Below are positions 56,637-64,000 of a stretch of DNA of 64,000 nucleotides, in pieces. The position numbers were made by a program, and so were the translations under genes. Each line of letters opens with the position of its first letter. Position 1 is the stretch's first letter. This DNA is from JACZYA01 sp965247455 (GTDB lineage Bacteria; Acidobacteriota; Terriglobia; Acidiferrales; 2-02-FULL-67-57): positions 62,001-126,000 of the forward strand of contig CBDFHE010000014.1 in assembly GCA_965247455.1 (NCBI GenBank), in the 5' to 3' direction. The notes below the pieces were generated by a model that did not search any database, had not been told where the DNA came from, and saw only the letters and a program-made list of their open reading frames with translations.

Positions 56637-58306
56637 CCGGGATTTCCGTTTTGCCTGCCCCTGATGGCACGTTTATACACCCGATCGCCGCCGATCGCAC
56701 AAAAACTTCGATCGTCGCACAATCGCTCAGCTTCAAAGGCCTTCATCTGAGCCCGCGCCGACGTGCGACCGACTGGAACCCCTGCTTTTCGGGCATTTCT
56801 CAGACACCGCTCCACACGTGTGCCCCGTGTCATCGCCGGGCGGGCTTCGTTGCACTTCAGGCCGCGCGTCAGCCTGCCGGCACGGGTAGCGCCCAGATCC
56901 TCCGCAGCATGTCGCCGAACAGCCGCCGCGTGAGATGCCCTTCCGCCAGCAGAAGCCAGTAGTACCGCGCATGCTTCACCAGCCGGCCCCCAGTTTTCAC
57001 CAGTCGCTGCTGGAGACTCGTGAGCGACCAGCGCTTGACCCGCAGCGGAAGGACCAGTCTGCGCCACAAGTTGCCCAGATTGTAGGCCAGGACGCTCAGT
57101 TGCAGGCGCACCTCGTTCGCCCGGAAACGATGGCACGACAGCCGCGTCCAGTGGGTGGCCTGCTTGCCTTCCTTGATCCATTGCTCCGCCGTACCGCGCT
57201 TGTTGTAAAACCGCACGACCGAGCGGCTCGGGAGGGCCATGTTGGTCACGATGAAGCCGACGCGAGGGAACAGCTCACCTTGGTGGCGCTCCACCTTGGC
57301 GACGATCCGTCTGGGCGTGGTCCAGCTCTTGGCCTGATAGCGGAAACTCTGGTAGCGCACCAAGGGCTTGCAGCTCGGCCGTCCCGGCGGACGAAAGAGG
57401 ATGTCTTCGATTTCCAGCTCCAAGCTCTTGTTCGCCGGCATGCGAATGGCATAGTCCACGTCGCGCTGCTCGAGCGCGTCGTAGATCTCGGGCTTCGCGA
57501 ACGCGGCGTCTGCGCGGAACGCTACGCGCTTGCCCTCCACCTGCTGCCGGTCAATCTCCGGTACGAGCAGGTCGTCCCAGTCGTCGGCGCTATGCACGTT
57601 GCCTGGCCGCAGCGTGGCGGCGAGGCAGTCCCCATGCTCGGTGAACAGAAACAGCGGGTGGTAGCAGACGGACTCGAAGTGCCCGTTATAGGCGCTCCCT
57701 TCCTGCGCCCCATGCACCGGGCTCTCGCTCGAATCCATGTCGAGCACGATCCGGTCGGCGCGCGTCGCCATCTCGGCCTGTGCAAGCACCTCCCGGTTCA
57801 CGGCCCTCAACCCGACGAGATTCTCCTCGTGGGTCAGCAGCTCTGTCTCGAACCAATGCAGCGTCGATGTCAGCGCCGCACCCCGGTCCCAGCGCTTTGG
57901 CGACCCGATGAGACGAAATGTTGGGTCTGCCGACACGCGCCCCGCGTCGTTGAGATCTTCGTAGCCCGCGAGGCGACTGTAGACCGACTGCCGCAGGAGA
58001 TCCACCACGCTGAACTGGGTGTTCATCCCCTGTCGGGAATCGCTCAGGTGCTCGGCGATGAGTGTCTCCAGCCCCAGACGTTCATCCAACTCGCGCACCA
58101 GAATGAGGCCAGCGTCAGAAGTGACGCGCGATCCCTGGAACGCGACTTTCAGGAAGCCGTTGAACGCGAACTGGAATGGCTCGTGTTGTAATTCACCCAC
58201 CGGGTGTCACCCTCCGTAGTGTGGTTCCTTACGTCGGAGCCCCAAAACTCAAGGCGCAGCGACTGGTCCTGGCGATACGGTACCACAGCCAAATCGGAAA
58301 TCCGGG
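56637..58306 (-). mobile_element. IS1380-family insertion sequence, copy 8 (unmatched flanks)
   Basis: Complete element. The left flank is TGAAT (56632-56636) and the right flank CTTAG (58307-58311); these are unrelated, unlike the other copies. Confidence 0.95.
56869..58200 (-). CDS. IS1380-family DDE transposase (copy 8)
   Basis: 443 residues with Arg instead of His at residue 305 and one silent change near codon 18. Otherwise intact. Confidence 0.95.
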   Translation of the reverse strand: MGELQHEPFQFAFNGFLKVAFQGSRVTSDAGLILVRELDERLGLETLIAEHLSDSRQGMNTQFSVVDLLRQSVYSRLAGYEDLNDAGRVSADPTFRLIGSPKRWDRGAALTSTLHWFETELLTHEENLVGLRAVNREVLAQAEMATRADRIVLDMDSSESPVHGAQEGSAYNGHFESVCYHPLFLFTEHGDCLAATLRPGNVHSADDWDDLLVPEIDRQQVEGKRVAFRADAAFAKPEIYDALEQRDVDYAIRMPANKSLELEIEDILFRPPGRPSCKPLVRYQSFRYQAKSWTTPRRIVAKVERHQGELFPRVGFIVTNMALPSRSVVRFYNKRGTAEQWIKEGKQATHWTRLSCHRFRANEVRLQLSVLAYNLGNLWRRLVLPLRVKRWSLTSLQQRLVKTGGRLVKHARYYWLLLAEGHLTRRLFGDMLRRIWALPVPAG

Positions 58307-58382
58307 CTTAGAGCCCCAAAACGATCTTATCCCGGCCGAGATGGTCAGGGTGGGTGTGTAGGGGGAAATCAGCGAATTGGCG

Positions 58383-58583
58383 ATGAGCGACAACGGCAAC
58401 GGTATCCCAAGGTTGCTAACGGTCGACGAAGTGGCTGAGATGTGGCAGCTACCGCGCAGTTGGATTTATGAGCGGACCCGACGGCGCGGACTGGAGCAAT
58501 TACCACACTTCAAGTTGGGGAAGTATCTGAGGTTTGAGGAAAAGGCTGTGGAGGGGTTTCTGGAGAGACAGCGGCGTGGTTGA
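58383..58583 (+). CDS. Excisionase-like HTH protein
   Basis: 66 residues from the ATG at 58383. LLTVDEVAEMWQLPRSWIYE then HFKLGKYLRFEEKAVEGFLE is the MerR-like HTH_17 fold of excisionases and recombination directionality factors. Located directly before the integrase, as in many integrative elements. Confidence 0.8.
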   Translation: MSDNGNGIPRLLTVDEVAEMWQLPRSWIYERTRRRGLEQLPHFKLGKYLRFEEKAVEGFLERQRRG

Positions 58584-58659
58584 CATCAATCGTTCTGAGT
58601 ATAGACTGGCGCTCGGTACGGCAGAGCCAAGGCGAGCATCGGGAGCGAGGAGGGAACCG

Positions 58660-59838
58660 ATGTCACGCCGCCGATACCAGGAAGGAAGCCTCTTTGTTCG
58701 TCGTGGTAAGCGCAGGAAGGTTTGGGTAGCTCGGTGGAGGGAAAAAGTGCTTGGCGCCAGGGGAACTGAGTTTATCCGACGCTCGTTTGTTCTCGGGACG
58801 CTCAAGGAAATTCCTACACGCCGGCAAGCTCGCCAGCTACTCGATGACCGCTTGCGCGAAATCAACCAAGGACACCAGCGACCCCAATCAGTAGTTTCTT
58901 TTCAGAAGTTCGTCCGCTCACAATGGGAGCCCGGCATCTTGCCCACGCTCAAATTCTCAACTGCCCGCGGCTATCAACACCTCGTGAATCGCCACCTACT
59001 TCCCGCTTTCGGTGACAAGCCTTTGTGCGAAATCGAGCGCGTACACGTGCAGCAGTTCATCATCGGCAAGATGGTTCGGGAGGGTCTGTCTTGGGAGTCT
59101 TGCAGAAACCTGCGGAGTCTGTTGAGCAAGATGCTCGGGACAGCGGTTGATTGGGGTTACCTGCAACTCAATCCAGCACGGGGAGTGAAGCTCCCGCCGC
59201 ATGAATACAGACGGGAGCCGTATTTCTTGACCCGTGAACAAGTCGGGAAACTGCTTGCTGTGTTGGATGAGCCGATCCAAACCCTGGTGCTTACGGCCGT
59301 ATTGACTGGGATGCGGATTGGCGAGTTGCTGGCCCTACGTGTGCGGAGTGTAGACCTTGATCGTGGTTTGATTCAGGTGAGGGAAGCTGTCTACGATGGC
59401 CGCTTCTCAACCCCGAAGACCAAGGCCGCGATACGTGACATACCGATTGGCCCTGTGCTCAAAGCCGCTCTTCAAGAACACCTGGGCTCGTTGGGGATTA
59501 CGTCGTCGGAGGCGCTGGTGTTCGCCAGCAGTAAAGGGACCGCGCTTCGGCCAAACAATCTACGCCGTCGCCATCTCCACCCGGCATGCAAGAAAGTAGG
59601 CTTGCCGCTTGTGGGATGGCACGCCTTCCGACACACGCACGCAACATTACTCGGTGATTCAGGGGGATCACTAAAGATAGCCCAAGCCCAACTTGGTCAC
59701 TCCAGTTCTCAGGTTACCGCTGAGGTCTACACTCACGTCGTACCAGAGAGTCACAGAGCGGCGGTGGAGAAGCTGGAGCAGTCTGTTCTGGGGCTGCAAT
59801 TGGACCCAAATGGACCCAAATTGGAAACAGTGAACTAA
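58660..59838 (+). CDS. Tyrosine-recombinase integrase
   Basis: 392 residues from the ATG at 58660, preceded by GCGAGGAGGGA; the longer frame (58534) would overlap the excisionase gene. An arm-binding N-terminus with RRYQEGSLFVRRGKRRKVW, a core-binding domain (residues ~75-165) and the catalytic domain. Catalytic residues: Arg in LTGMRIGELLAL, Lys in STPKTKAAIRDIPI, His-x-x-Arg in GWHAFRHTHAT, His in QLGHSS and Tyr in AEVYTHVV. Lies 39 bp from the tRNA-His it uses as attachment site. Confidence 0.93.
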   Translation: MSRRRYQEGSLFVRRGKRRKVWVARWREKVLGARGTEFIRRSFVLGTLKEIPTRRQARQLLDDRLREINQGHQRPQSVVSFQKFVRSQWEPGILPTLKFSTARGYQHLVNRHLLPAFGDKPLCEIERVHVQQFIIGKMVREGLSWESCRNLRSLLSKMLGTAVDWGYLQLNPARGVKLPPHEYRREPYFLTREQVGKLLAVLDEPIQTLVLTAVLTGMRIGELLALRVRSVDLDRGLIQVREAVYDGRFSTPKTKAAIRDIPIGPVLKAALQEHLGSLGITSSEALVFASSKGTALRPNNLRRRHLHPACKKVGLPLVGWHAFRHTHATLLGDSGGSLKIAQAQLGHSSSQVTAEVYTHVVPESHRAAVEKLEQSVLGLQLDPNGPKLETVN

Positions 59839-59871
59839 CACCGTTTGCATTAAGTCTGGGAATCAGAGGAG

Positions 59872-59924
59872 GTTCGGTGGGGTGAGCGATGGGATTTGAA
59901 CCCACGACCCTCGGATCCACAGAC
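59872..59924. other. Proximal attachment site within tRNA-His
   Basis: Same 53 bp as 36376-36428. The crossover should lie in this block; the tRNA stays intact because the element supplies the 3' half. Confidence 0.85.
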
Positions 59925-59953
59925 CGATGCTCTACCCCTGAGCTACGCTCACC
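59878..59953 (-). tRNA. tRNA-His (anticodon GTG)
   Basis: The minus strand begins G(-1)-GTGAGCG and ends CGCTCAC-C-CCA. The extra 5' G facing discriminator C is the hallmark of tRNA-His. The anticodon arm TCGGT-CTGTGGA-TCCGA gives GTG. CCA is encoded. Confidence 0.96.
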
Positions 59954-60197
59954 ACCGGAACACTGGGTCTAAATCAATTATTTCCTACCCCGGTGGGATT
60001 GTCAATTCAGCCCACGTACTTCGGCCCGTGGGACCCAGCGGCCTGCCTACCGCAGGCAGGGGCTCGTCCTGAAGGTTCGCCCTGAAGGGCCTGGGGGCTC
60101 GGCGTGAGTTTCCCGTTTCCAAAAAGACCCATCCCCCCGGTACCGGGAGCGAAGTGCATCCATCCTGATTTGAAGCGGGGGTGGCGCGCGCAATTGA

Positions 60198-61619
60198 GTG
60201 GTCTTGGCCTGGTTGCGGCTGCTATTATCCGCTGGTAGGAGCTGGGGATTGGCGATGCCCAACTTTGGTGGCAGAGTTTTGCTTTCCTCCGGAGTGGGTG
60301 CCGCTCTGGGCGCTCTGGGGGAGATCGCCGCGGGCGTTCGCCGGGGCCTGCGACGCGAGTCTGGCCGGCGAGCCGACCGATGGCGCGTGAAAATGGACCG
60401 CCGGCTCCCGGTATGGTTGAACAACGGTAATTGTCCCCGGCGGTGGTTGCGCCAGGCCCCGAGGCGCAGGGTCTTGCTCGAAGCCCTGCTGGCCCGGATG
60501 GAGCACGACCGAGATGGATTGGGAACCACCTGTCATCACGCGCTGGAAGAGTGGGGTCTGGTGGAGCGACAGGCGGCGGAGGTGCAGCGCACGCAGGCGG
60601 TGGCGCTGTTGGGGCGGATGCGTCAAGTGCGTGCCGTGCCCTTATTGAGAGAACTGCTGCACGACCCCAGCTGGGAGGTGTGTGCGGCGGCGGTGCGCGA
60701 CTTGGGGTTGCAGGCTAGTCCCGAGGCGGCCCAACCCTTGCTGGAATCGTTCGCGGAGATGTGCTCGCGCATCCCGGTGGCGTTGCTCCAGCAAGTCCTG
60801 GTGAGTTGTTGCCGACCGAAGCCGGAGGTTCTCCAGCCGTACCTGACGCGCCCGGAGGCGAGAGAACAGCGGATCTTGCTGGAGGTGGTGGCGCAGGTGG
60901 CGACGCCGGCGCTGCTTCCCGTCCTGGAAAGCTTGGTTGAAAGCCCGGACCCGCAGGTGCGCGCTCAGGTGGCGCACTCCCTGGGGCGGATTTCGGAGCC
61001 GGCGGCGATTCCGCTGCTGGGGCGGCTGGCGAACGATCCGGTTGAGTTGGTTCGGACGCGCGCCGTGCAGGCGTTGGATCAAGTGGAGGGCTGGACTTCG
61101 ATCGAATTGATCCTTAGCGTGCTCGACAGCGAGCATGCCGACCTGCGCACGGTAGGCGCCGAACGGCTGGCGCAGAGCCTGGTCCGGCAGGTGGTGTCGC
61201 TGGCGGAATTGCTCCCGACAGCGCGCGAACGCCTCAGAGCGCGAGGCTGGGCCATGCTGCTGTGTGCGCTCGGCCAGGCTGGGTCGGGCCGCGCGGCCGA
61301 TTCGGGCACGTTGGATGAGCTGCTGAGCCAGCCGGTGCCGGCCGTGCGGGCGATTGCGGGAGAGTGGGTGAGAGTTGCGGTAGCGACCGGTGCAGACAAG
61401 GTGCTGCTGGATGCCTTGCTGGGTTCTCAATCGTTCAGCACGGATGCGGTTCACCGCGAGGGTTCGCCGGGAGCGGTGGAGGAGTTCCTGAGCCGGTACG
61501 GTGACGCCGCCTTGCTGGCCGAGCTGGAGGAGTTGGCGCAGCGCCTGCCGGTTGAGTCCCCGCACCAGCAGGCGGTGGCTCGGGTGCGGGGTGCGATTCG
61601 GGAGCGATTGTATGTGTAG
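60198..61619 (+). CDS. HEAT-repeat protein
   Basis: 473 residues from a GTG; an ATG at 60255 (MPNFGGRVLL) is also possible. From residue ~130 the sequence is a chain of paired helices with HEAT periodicity: VRAVPLLRELLHDPSWEVCA, ALLPVLESLVESPDPQVRAQ, AAIPLLGRLANDPVELVRTR. Such solenoids bind proteins or act as scaffolds. It precedes the sensor kinase by 176 bp and may be a signalling partner. No enzymatic motif. Confidence 0.75.
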   Translation: MVLAWLRLLLSAGRSWGLAMPNFGGRVLLSSGVGAALGALGEIAAGVRRGLRRESGRRADRWRVKMDRRLPVWLNNGNCPRRWLRQAPRRRVLLEALLARMEHDRDGLGTTCHHALEEWGLVERQAAEVQRTQAVALLGRMRQVRAVPLLRELLHDPSWEVCAAAVRDLGLQASPEAAQPLLESFAEMCSRIPVALLQQVLVSCCRPKPEVLQPYLTRPEAREQRILLEVVAQVATPALLPVLESLVESPDPQVRAQVAHSLGRISEPAAIPLLGRLANDPVELVRTRAVQALDQVEGWTSIELILSVLDSEHADLRTVGAERLAQSLVRQVVSLAELLPTARERLRARGWAMLLCALGQAGSGRAADSGTLDELLSQPVPAVRAIAGEWVRVAVATGADKVLLDALLGSQSFSTDAVHREGSPGAVEEFLSRYGDAALLAELEELAQRLPVESPHQQAVARVRGAIRERLYV

Positions 61620-61795
61620 CGGAGCCCTCAAGGGGTCCTGTTCCTGGTGACGCCGGAAGGGCTCGAAGCGGAAAAATTGAGACCGCGCACTGCCTTCCCT
61701 AGAATACACGAGACACCGCACCGTGGCCGACAAGCCCGATTTGAGCGCCGCCACTTTTCTTCCCGCCTGTTTCTGCCGGAGCCGGGAGAACACCG

Positions 61796-63475
61796 ATGAA
61801 GTTTTCTTCGCTGGGGAGTGAGCGCATCGTCGCCGTGGCGCGGCTGGTGTTGGCGGCCGCGCTGGGCTTGGCTCTCTTACTGGGGCTGGCGCGCGGGATG
61901 GCTCTGTTCGCGTTGGTGGCTTTCATCTTTGGGGTTTACGTGGTGTACGCAGTCGTCGTTCTGGGGTGGCGCCGGCGGTTGGTGGATTGGTCGGGAGGCG
62001 CGGCTCTGCTGGCCGGCGACGTGGCCATCCTGGCGGTAGTGGTGCTATTTGCACCGGCGCTGCCGGCCGCCTTTCTGTTGTTTTTTGTCTACTTCACGCT
62101 GGTGGCGGGACTGTGGCGCGGGTGGCGGGCGGCAGCGGTGTTGAGCGTGGTGGTGAGCCTGGCTTACCTGGGGGTGGTATGGAGGGGGGCTGGCGCAGAG
62201 GGCGGAGTCGCGACGAAATGGGGGGTGGTAGCGGCCTTACTTGCTGCCGGCACCCTGGTGGGAACGGTGGCGGAGCGGGAGCGGCGGCGGGTGGAGCACG
62301 CGGCGGTGCTGGAAACCTTCGGCAGCCTGCTCAGCCTGGACACGCGCTGGGTGGACCTGTGGGAGCGGTGGTTGAAGGCACTTTGCCAGCGATACGGAGC
62401 CAAGCGGGCGTTGCTGGCCTACCGGGATACCGAAAGTGACCACGTCCTGCTGTGGAGCTTCCGCGCCGACGCCCGCGCACACTCCTTGCAGGAATTGGAC
62501 CGGCCGCCCCGCGATGCCCGCACCTTCTTGCTGGACGCCGAACCGGTGGGCTTGCTGGGTGCGGCGCAGGAGTCCGGCCGGTGGCGCTGGCAGCGGACAC
62601 AGCCGGGGGGTGGGGTCGAGCCCGCGAACAACTTTTCATTGCCGGGACGCTTTGCGGACGAGTTTGTGCCCGGCTCGCTCCTGAGCGTGTCGTTTGCGGC
62701 CGGGGGGCGCTGGCGCGGCCGTGTGTTCCTGCTGGATGGAGTGGGGGGTGGTTTTCGCTCCGACCAGTTGGACGATTTGCAGCGTCTGCTGGAAGGGCTG
62801 AGGCCGGCGCTGACTACGCTGCTGACCATTCACGGACTGATCGCCGGGGCAGTGAATCAGGAACGGGAGCGGGTGGTGCGGGAACTGCACGACGGGGTGG
62901 CCCAGACGCTGGCCAGCGTGGAGATGCAGTTGAGCGTATTTCGGCGGCTGGCGGTGCGGGCACCCGAGCAGGTGGCGGGCGAGCTGGGACAACTGCAGGA
63001 GGCGGTAAAAGGAGAGCGGGAGGAGTTTCGCCGGTTCCTGCGCGCGCTCAAGCCGGTGCGGGTGACCCCGGACGAACTGGCCCAGTGGCTGCTGGCCCAC
63101 TGCGCGCAGCTCCAGCAAGAGACCGGCATTCAGGTGGAGACGCAGATCGAGCCGGTGCAGGAAAACCTGCCGGAGGGGGTGTGCCGGGAAGTGGTTCTTA
63201 TTTTGCGGGAGGCGTTGCATAATGTGCGCAAGCACGCCGGCGCCCGGCAAGTGCTGGTGAGGCTGCGCCAGGATGAAAACTGCCTGCGTCTGGTGGTGGA
63301 CGATGATGGGCGCGGGATGCCCTTTTCCGGAACTTACACGCAGGAGGCGCTGGTGGAAAAGGGGTTGGCGCCGGTCTCCATCTGTGAGCGCTTGCGCGGT
63401 CTGGGCGGGACGCTGATCATTGAGTCCACGCCCGGCAGTGGCTTGACCTTGCGCATGGAGATTCCATTGGCCTAG
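61796..63475 (+). CDS. NarX-type sensor histidine kinase
   Basis: 559 residues. The N-terminal ~160 residues form four to six membrane segments. A GAF-like region follows (residues ~165-350). HisKA_3 has the phospho-acceptor His in ERVVRELHDGVAQTL near residue 364. The HATPase domain shows ILREALHNVRKHAGARQVLV (N box), LVVDDDGRGM (G1) and ERLRGLGGTLIIESTPGSGL. It phosphorylates the regulator encoded 64 bp downstream. Signal unknown. Confidence 0.9.
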   Translation: MKFSSLGSERIVAVARLVLAAALGLALLLGLARGMALFALVAFIFGVYVVYAVVVLGWRRRLVDWSGGAALLAGDVAILAVVVLFAPALPAAFLLFFVYFTLVAGLWRGWRAAAVLSVVVSLAYLGVVWRGAGAEGGVATKWGVVAALLAAGTLVGTVAERERRRVEHAAVLETFGSLLSLDTRWVDLWERWLKALCQRYGAKRALLAYRDTESDHVLLWSFRADARAHSLQELDRPPRDARTFLLDAEPVGLLGAAQESGRWRWQRTQPGGGVEPANNFSLPGRFADEFVPGSLLSVSFAAGGRWRGRVFLLDGVGGGFRSDQLDDLQRLLEGLRPALTTLLTIHGLIAGAVNQERERVVRELHDGVAQTLASVEMQLSVFRRLAVRAPEQVAGELGQLQEAVKGEREEFRRFLRALKPVRVTPDELAQWLLAHCAQLQQETGIQVETQIEPVQENLPEGVCREVVLILREALHNVRKHAGARQVLVRLRQDENCLRLVVDDDGRGMPFSGTYTQEALVEKGLAPVSICERLRGLGGTLIIESTPGSGLTLRMEIPLA

Positions 63476-63539
63476 GCTGCTGCCTGGGCCGCACGGTTGT
63501 TTGGCGGGCAGGCCGGAAGAAGAAGGGCGAGAGAGAACG

Positions 63540-64000
63540 ATGGCGAAGGCGAAGAAGGACATTCGAGTGTTGGTGGCCGACGACCACACCATCTTTCGTG
63601 AGGGGCTGTGCAAACTCCTGGAGGCGGAAGATGACATTATGGTGATCGGGGAGGCACGCACGGGGGTGGAGTGCCTAGCGCTGGTGGAGAAGTTGAAGCC
63701 CGATGTGGTGGTGCTCGACCTGAAAATGCCCGAGAAGGACGGGCTGAACGTGCTGAACGATCTGGGCGGCAAGGACGCCAGCACGCGAACCATCGTCTTG
63801 ACCGCTTCAGAAGACGAGCGGGACTTCGTGGAGGTGGTGCGGCGTGGGGCGCGCGGGGTGGTGCTGAAGCAGGCGGCCAGTGAGCTGCTGCTGGAGGGGA
63901 TTCGGAAGGTCCACCGGGGAGAGATGTGGATTGACCAGCGGGTGGCGGCCGAAGTGATGAGGGCCATGACCCGGCCGGCGGGGGCGGAGCAGCAGGCGCG
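63540..64000 (+). CDS. NarL/LuxR-type response regulator (runs off the window)
   Basis: 153 codons visible from the ATG at 63540. Receiver domain: IRVLVADDHTIFREGL (acidic pair), VVVLDLKMPEKDG (phosphorylated Asp), TIVLTASEDE and VVLKQAASELL (Lys). The linker IRKVHRGEMWIDQRVAAEVM is typical of NarL-family proteins, so a LuxR HTH is expected beyond 64000. Pairs with the kinase at 61796. Confidence 0.9.
   Translation, partial: MAKAKKDIRVLVADDHTIFREGLCKLLEAEDDIMVIGEARTGVECLALVEKLKPDVVVLDLKMPEKDGLNVLNDLGGKDASTRTIVLTASEDERDFVEVVRRGARGVVLKQAASELLLEGIRKVHRGEMWIDQRVAAEVMRAMTRPAGAEQQA

Larger units (their letters stand above)
36376..59924. mobile_element. Integrated genomic island at tRNA-His
   Basis: A 53-bp direct repeat of the tRNA-His 3' half stands at 36376-36428 and 59872-59924. 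The second copy is part of the intact tRNA, and immediately inside it are a tyrosine integrase and an excisionase-like HTH gene. This is the classic tRNA-int-cargo-att order. The island is about 23.5 kb, of which about 5 kb are three later IS1380 insertions. Cargo: small zinc and membrane proteins, exported hydrolases, a hybrid kinase and a metal operon. Confidence 0.8.

Noticed and set aside
1..64000. CRISPR arrays and rRNA genes
   Set aside because: No regularly spaced direct repeats with unique spacers and no rRNA-like sequence were seen on either strand.

Overview
The window looks like a chromosome segment of an Acidobacteriota-type bacterium of moderately high GC. This rests on gene content: many single-domain PilZ proteins, a bactofilin, a complete coenzyme F420 pathway, and TPR proteins ending in the FQDLLRRMN tail typical of that phylum. 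It is inference, since no rRNA or marker gene is present. The most striking feature is eight nearly identical copies of one 1670-bp IS1380-family insertion sequence. Copy 1 is cut by the window edge. The ends are imperfect inverted repeats (CCGGGATTTCCG / CCCGGATTTCCG) and most copies have 5-bp target duplications. The copies break at least three genes, and the originals can be read by joining the flanks.

Left part (1-24 kb): a MetE-like protein, an F420/PPOX-type flavoprotein, a pentapeptide-repeat membrane protein, and a large protein with glycosyltransferase-like motifs. Next comes a secretion locus resembling a chaperone-usher system (12.6-18 kb): two paralogous exported subunits, an Ig-fold chaperone-like protein, an 847-aa usher-like barrel and a convergent exported protein. 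It is followed by a gene graveyard (homocysteine methyltransferase tail, TPR tail, scrambled IS3 remnant) and a serine-recombinase module abutting tRNA-Arg(CCG) whose recombinase carries an in-frame stop.

Middle (24-36 kb): the operon cofG-cofD-cofC-cofE-cofH-npdG, with overlapping or tightly spaced genes, should make F420 and recycle it with NADPH. Downstream are a bactofilin, three PilZ genes, a secreted protein with three internal repeats, and a small membrane sensor-like gene split by IS copy 5.

Right part (36-60 kb): a genomic island of about 23.5 kb lies between a 53-bp duplicate of the tRNA-His 3' half (36376-36428) and the intact tRNA-His (59878-59953). An excisionase-like gene and a tyrosine integrase sit next to the tRNA. 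Its cargo is many small zinc-ribbon and membrane proteins, a four-gene exported nuclease/metallopeptidase operon, a broken hybrid histidine kinase, and a metal operon (csoR, merTP fusion, CopZ-like Fe-S protein, glutaredoxin, TRASH/YHS protein). The glutaredoxin has UGA in place of the first active-site cysteine, followed at the right distance by a perfect 8-bp hairpin. It is therefore a candidate selenoprotein, and I regard it as the best discovery in the window.

Right flank (60-64 kb): a HEAT-repeat protein and a NarX/NarL-type two-component pair whose regulator runs off the window. Between genes there are several families of short dispersed sequences: a repeat around GGCAAGTCAACGCG seen eight times in one orientation, 3'-end fossils of TPR genes, PhoB-like 11-bp operator repeats before four genes, and a 45-bp element before two exported-protein genes.
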